Part shown: positions 60,410 to 64,000 of the stretch, in pieces
Layout: each line of letters starts with the position of its first letter
Numbering within the stretch: the first letter of the stretch is position 1
Origin: Streptomyces atriruber
GTDB taxonomy: Bacteria; Actinomycetota; Actinomycetes; Streptomycetales; Streptomycetaceae
Reading direction: 5' to 3'
Assembly (NCBI RefSeq): GCF_001418325.1
Contig: NZ_LIPN01000066.1
Coordinates: forward strand, 1-64,000
DNA: 64,000 nucleotides
Position numbers and translations under genes: made by a program
The notes under the pieces: generated by a model
The model's input: the letters and a program-made list of their open reading frames with translations, nothing else
The model's database searches: none
Told to the model about the DNA's origin: nothing

Positions 60410-61306
60410 GAAGCCGAAGTCCTGCGTCCACCACGGGCCGCCCGGCGCGAAGTGCGCCCCGACGCCCAGGGTCTTGTAGTCGCAGTTCAGGATGTTCGCG
60501 CGGTGGCCCGCGCTGTTCATCCAGGCGTCCATCACCGCCTGCGCGTCGGCCTGGCCGCGGGCGATGTTCTCGCCGCCCAGGTTCTTGATGCCGGCCTTCT
60601 CGGCGCGGTCCCACGGCGTCGCGCCGTCCGGGTCGGTGTGCGAGAAGAAGTCCCGCTTGGCCATGTCGGAGCTGAAGTCGCCGGCCAGCGCGGCGAGCCT
60701 GGCGTCGGCCCGCACCGGTCGGCAGCCCGCCTTGGCCCGCTCCTCGTTGACGAGCGTGAGCACCGCGGCCTCGGCCGCGCTCTCGTCGGACGACGACGCG
60801 GAGCTCGCCGGGGGAGCCTTGGGCTTCTCCTCGGCCGTACGGGACGGGCTCGGGGTCGGCTCGTGGTCCTTGTCGTCCTTGCCGCCGTTGCCGGTGTCCT
60901 TCTTCGGGGCGGGCGACGACGGCTTCTCGGAGGGCGTCTTCGAAGGCTCCGGGTCGGCCTCGGACGGGGTGGGCTTCGGTGCCTCGGAGCGGCCGGTGCC
61001 GCGGCTCGGCGACGGCTCGCCGCGATCGGCGCTGCCGTCCTTGCCGCCCTGGGCGTCCACCTCGGTCGGCGCGGCCGCGGACCGCACCTTGCCGGGGTCG
61101 CCCCCGCCGCCAAGCTGGTAGTTGTCACTGCCCGGGAGCACGCCCGCGGCGACCGCGACGGCTCCCATCGCGACGGCGGCGGAAACGCCCAGCAGGCCCG
61201 TGCGCACGGGAGTGGCGGCGCGGCCCTTGCGGCGGTGCGACACGGTCCCCGGCTGGTGCTCAGGGGTGGCGGCCTGTCCAGCGCCGGAGCGTCGGTGGCG
61301 TCCCAT
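60407..61306 (-). CDS. Secreted CAP (SCP/PR1)-domain protein
   Basis: 299 aa. A positively charged N-terminus and one hydrophobic stretch (TGLLGVSAAVAMGAVAVAAG) look like a long signal peptide or anchor. A ~110-residue Ser/Pro/Lys/Glu-rich linker follows. The CAP domain is at ~185-299 (VLTLVNEERAKAGCRPVRAD, HTDPDGATPWDRAEKAG, GENIARGQADAQAVMDAWMNS, WWTQDFGF), as in YkwD-type proteins. Extracellular, function unknown. ATG chosen with AAAGG 7 nt upstream. Confidence 0.9.
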   Translation of the reverse strand: MGRHRRSGAGQAATPEHQPGTVSHRRKGRAATPVRTGLLGVSAAVAMGAVAVAAGVLPGSDNYQLGGGGDPGKVRSAAAPTEVDAQGGKDGSADRGEPSPSRGTGRSEAPKPTPSEADPEPSKTPSEKPSSPAPKKDTGNGGKDDKDHEPTPSPSRTAEEKPKAPPASSASSSDESAAEAAVLTLVNEERAKAGCRPVRADARLAALAGDFSSDMAKRDFFSHTDPDGATPWDRAEKAGIKNLGGENIARGQADAQAVMDAWMNSAGHRANILNCDYKTLGVGAHFAPGGPWWTQDFGF

Positions 61307-61434
61307 CTCCTGGCCTTTCGTCCTAAGATCAACGTGACTCACCCATATGAGTGAGGCTCATCGATTCGCGACTGTACGCGATGGCGCATGGGGACGAAGT
61401 GCTCCCTGAGCAATTGGCCGGTTAGCGTGCACCC

Positions 61435-61716
61435 ATGAACGAAGACGTACGACTCACCGCCTGGGTGCGCGGACGCGTGCAGGCCGTGGGATTCCGCTGG
61501 TTCACGCGGGCCAAGGCCCTTGAGATCGGCGGCCTGAGTGGTTTTGCTCTCAATCTGGAGGACGGCCGCGTGCAGGTCGTCGCCGAGGGGCCCCGGAAAG
61601 GCTGTCAGGACCTGCTCGACTGGCTTCGCGACGGCGACACACCCGGGCGGGTCGACGGAGTCACCGAGATCTGGGACACACCACGTGGCATATACGAGAC
61701 GTTCGCCATTCGCTGA
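61435..61716 (+). CDS. acyP: Acylphosphatase
   Basis: 93-aa enzyme hydrolysing carboxyl-phosphate bonds. The phosphate-binding loop [12 protein letters not shown] with catalytic Arg, and the Asn in [14 protein letters not shown], are present. It lies alone between the CAP gene and a gene-free stretch. Confidence 0.95.
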   Translation: MNEDVRLTAWVRGRVQAVGFRWFTRAKALEIGGLSGFALNLEDGRVQVVAEGPRKGCQDLLDWLRDGDTPGRVDGVTEIWDTPRGIYETFAIR

Positions 61717-62118
61717 CCCTGACCCGGGCGAACGCCCTGGGGCGGGCGCGGCGGGCCGCCGGACGAGTGTCCCGGGCAACTGCCTGAGGCAGAAAAAGCC
61801 TGGTGGTTGCCAAGAACCTCTTGTCGTGGCAGGCTCCGCAGGTAAGGATGATCTCCACGCCCCCAGGGCCCCGAAGGAGTAGCAGCGCCGCCTGATTCCG
61901 GGCCGCGCGCCCCCGGGTCGCCCGCCAATACGGGGTGTGATCGTGTTGACCGTCAAACTTTTTGGTGAGACTCTGGAAGCCCCGCGCACCTTAGCTGTTT
62001 GGCATGTGAGAACGGCCAGCAAGACCAAGCGAAACAAAGAGTGCCAAGCACCGCGGGTGCGATTCCCTCACGACCCACACCGCTTCGGTCGGTCACTCAG
62101 TGTGGAGGACCATCCATC
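61717..62118. other. Gene-poor region between acyP and the pre-smc coiled-coil gene
   Basis: About 400 nt with no convincing gene. It holds an A/T-rich patch with TTGACC (61948-61953) followed by AAACTTTTTGG, a likely promoter area, and a nested inverted repeat TGCCA...TGGCA around CAAGA-acc-TCTTG near 61807-61835. A 65-codon minus-strand frame here has no RBS and no recognised motif. Confidence 0.5.
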
Positions 62119-62322
62119 ATGGCAAAGGCGCTTCTCGGTTACGTCGGCGGCAGCGACCCGCGACTCCTCGCCGAGATGCGACGGCTCCAGCAGCGCGTCC
62201 AGGACCTGGAATCCGAGCTCGGCCGGATCCAGGCGGAGAACGACGCGCTCGCGGCTGCCGCTTCTCACGAATCGCTCCTGGAGAGCATCGACGTACCCCA
62301 GGCGGAGCCTGCGCTCACCTGA
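62119..62322 (+). CDS. Small coiled-coil protein upstream of smc
   Basis: 67 aa: KALLGYVGGSDPRLLAEM, then a short leucine-zipper-like helix (RRLQQRVQDLESELGRIQAENDAL) and an acidic end. GGAGGA precedes the ATG by 10 nt. I recall it as conserved next to smc in streptomycetes. Function unknown; a structural or chromosome-associated role is speculative. Confidence 0.8.
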   Translation: MAKALLGYVGGSDPRLLAEMRRLQQRVQDLESELGRIQAENDALAAAASHESLLESIDVPQAEPALT

Positions 62323-62419
62323 CCCCTATCCGATCACGACTCAAGGGCCTTGGCTCAAGGGCCCGTGGTAAGCACAAGTGGTCAGGCTGTCAGTGTCAGC
62401 CGCTTGTCTTCAGATATGC

Positions 62420-62441
62420 AAGGGACGCTTCGGCGTCCCTT
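62420..62441 (+). terminator. Intrinsic terminator before smc
   Basis: AAGGGACGC-TTCG-GCGTCCCTT stem with an ultra-stable tetraloop, followed by a T-rich tail (CTTTCTTTG). A textbook terminator, rare in this GC-rich window. Confidence 0.93.
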
Positions 62442-62588
62442 CTTTCTTTGCCCTGCGCACGCTGATGTCTTTACCGTCTGATGTGCCCTGCACCTTCATG
62501 GGTGAAACGGTCGAATCGAAAGCGGCGGCGCGCAGCGCCACCTACAAGGGCGACGGTGGGAGGCGGGCGGGAGGTAGAGTCCGACGGC

Positions 62589-64000
62589 GTGCACCTCAAG
62601 GCCCTGACCCTGCGCGGCTTCAAGTCCTTCGCGTCGGCGACGACGCTGAAGTTCGAGCCGGGCATCACCTGCGTCGTCGGACCCAACGGCTCCGGCAAGT
62701 CCAACGTCGTGGACGCGCTGAGCTGGGTCATGGGCGAGCAGGGCGCCAAGTCCCTGCGCGGCGGCAAGATGGAGGACGTCATCTTCGCCGGCACCACCGG
62801 GCGGCCCCCGCTCGGCCGCGCCGAGGTGTCCCTCACCATCGACAACTCCGACGGCGCGCTGCCCATCGAGTACGCCGAAGTCACCATCACGCGGATCATG
62901 TTCCGCAACGGCGGCAGCGAGTACCAGATCAACGGCGACACCTGCCGCCTCCTCGACATCCAGGAACTGCTCTCCGACTCCGGCATCGGCCGCGAGATGC
63001 ACGTCATCGTCGGGCAGGGACAGCTCGACGGGGTGCTGCACGCCGACCCGATGGGACGCCGCGCGTTCATCGAGGAGGCGGCGGGCGTCCTCAAGCACCG
63101 CAAGCGCAAAGAGAAGGCGCTGCGCAAGCTCGACGCGATGCAGGCCAACCTCGCCCGCGTCCAGGACCTGACGGACGAGTTGCGACGCCAGCTCAAGCCC
63201 CTCGGCCGGCAGGCCGCCGTCGCGCGCAGGGCCGCCGTCATCCAGGCCGACCTGCGCGACGCCCGACTGCGGTTGCTCGCCGACGACCTCGTACGGCTCC
63301 GCGACGCACTGAACGCCGAGGTGGCCGATGAGGCCGCGCTGAAGGAGCGCAAGGAGAGCGCGGAGGCCGAGCTGAAGGCCGCCCTGCAGCGCGAGGCCCA
63401 GCTCGAAGAAGAGGTACGCCGCCTCACGCCGCGGCTGCAGCGCGCCCAGCAGACCTGGTACGAGCTGTCGCAGCTGGCCGAGCGGGTGCGCGGCACCGTT
63501 TCGCTGGCCGACGCCCGGGTCAAGAGCGCCACCGCCGCGCCGCCCGAGGAGCGGCGCGGCCGCGACCCCGAGGACCTGGAGCGCGAGGCCGCCCGGATCC
63601 GCGAGCAGGAGGCCGAGCTCGAAGCCGCGCTGGAGGCCGCCGAGCACGCCCTGGACGACACCGTCGCCCACCGCTCCGACCTCGAACGCCAACTGGCCGT
63701 CGAGGAACGTCGGCTCAAGGACGTGGCCCGGGCCATCGCCGACCGGCGCGAGGGTCTCGCCCGGCTGACCGGGCAGGTCAACGCGGCCCGGTCGCGGGCG
63801 GCGTCCGCCCAGGCCGAGATCGACCGGCTCGCCGTCGCACGGGACGAGGCCGCCGAGCGCGCGGTCGTGGCCCAGGAGGAGTACGAGCAGCTCAAGGCCG
63901 AGGTCGACGGGCTCGACGCGGACGACGCCGAGCTCGGCGAGCGGCACGACACGGCGAAGCGGCAGCTCACCGACGCCGAGGCCGCGCTCACCGCGGCGCG
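62589..64000 (+). CDS. smc: Chromosome segregation protein SMC (3' end beyond the window)
   Basis: N-terminal ~470 residues of the SMC ATPase that organises and segregates chromosomes. The ATP head has Walker A GPNGSGKS at 31-38, the conserved GFKSFA near residue 10, SDSGIGREMHVIVGQGQLDG and EEAAGVLKHRKRKEKAL. The first coiled-coil arm starts about residue 170 and continues to the window edge. GTG start with GGGAGG upstream. No stop occurs before 64000. Confidence 0.96.
   Translation, partial: MHLKALTLRGFKSFASATTLKFEPGITCVVGPNGSGKSNVVDALSWVMGEQGAKSLRGGKMEDVIFAGTTGRPPLGRAEVSLTIDNSDGALPIEYAEVTITRIMFRNGGSEYQINGDTCRLLDIQELLSDSGIGREMHVIVGQGQLDGVLHADPMGRRAFIEEAAGVLKHRKRKEKALRKLDAMQANLARVQDLTDELRRQLKPLGRQAAVARRAAVIQADLRDARLRLLADDLVRLRDALNAEVADEAALKERKESAEAELKAALQREAQLEEEVRRLTPRLQRAQQTWYELSQLAERVRGTVSLADARVKSATAAPPEERRGRDPEDLEREAARIREQEAELEAALEAAEHALDDTVAHRSDLERQLAVEERRLKDVARAIADRREGLARLTGQVNAARSRAASAQAEIDRLAVARDEAAERAVVAQEEYEQLKAEVDGLDADDAELGERHDTAKRQLTDAEAALTAA

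Noticed and set aside
61661..61858. 65-codon minus-strand frame with a CxxC (TCGACH) start
   Set aside because: No ribosome site, Arg/Ala-rich remainder, and no recognised family; treated as chance in a GC-rich intergenic region.

Overview
The window is high-GC actinobacterial DNA. Streptomyces, or a very close relative, is strongly suggested by pervasive GC at third codon positions, many GTG starts, terminators that are long GC hairpins often without a T-run, a HupS-type nucleoid protein with a lysine-rich tail, two CvnABCD 'conservon' operons, and the gene order leuC-leuD, ndgR, gltX and recG-rsmD-coaD-rpmF-rnc-mutM-smc. From memory this order matches the S. coelicolor accB/conservon/leuCD/rnc/smc region; no search was run.

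Layout. Positions 1-4145 hold the end of an ABC exporter (ATPase truncated by the window edge, plus an ABC-2 permease) and a Tat-exported family-8 polysaccharide lyase. Positions 4330-6135 hold the acyl-CoA carboxylase beta and epsilon subunits. Positions 6266-22441 look like an accessory block inserted between core genes: a GH15-like glycosidase, a compact eight-gene minus-strand operon (20224 down to 8082), a divergent TetR regulator, and a LysR/tautomerase pair. Positions 22507-33097 carry two tandem conservons (cvn2, then cvn1 upstream), each encoding a membrane sensor kinase-like protein, a roadblock protein, a DUF742 protein and a Ras-like GTPase. From 33673 onward the region is core: FAH-family hydrolase, gltX, HAD hydrolase, a five-tRNA Gln/Glu array, MerR regulator, DUF4188, ndgR, leuCD, hupS, cofC, plsC-gpsA-ddlA, an Lrp-like protein, thiL-thiD, rpmB, a DAK/FakA-like protein, recG-rsmD-coaD, a DivIVA-like coiled-coil protein, DUF177-rpmF-rnc-mutM, a CAP-domain secreted protein, acyP and the start of smc.

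How genes work together. The most distinctive unit is the eight-gene operon. It combines a cellulose-synthase-like membrane glycosyltransferase, three sugar-nucleotide enzymes (GalE; UDP-glucose dehydrogenase; UDP-glucuronate decarboxylase-like, so UDP-Gal, UDP-GlcA and UDP-Xyl are the predicted donors), a secreted parallel beta-helix protein, a polytopic PAS-GGDEF-EAL protein with intact cyclase, I-site and phosphodiesterase motifs, an alpha-oxoamine synthase-family PLP enzyme and a SAM methyltransferase. Neighbouring genes overlap by 4 nt or are 1-11 nt apart, except for 107 nt (or 2 nt with the alternative start) before the GGDEF-EAL gene. I infer an exopolysaccharide system with its own cyclic-di-GMP control and an aminoketone-forming branch of unknown purpose.

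The second notable feature is that the two conservon GTPase genes are almost identical at the nucleotide level, while the kinases and DUF742 genes flanking them have diverged. This suggests gene conversion or strong constraint on the GTPase.
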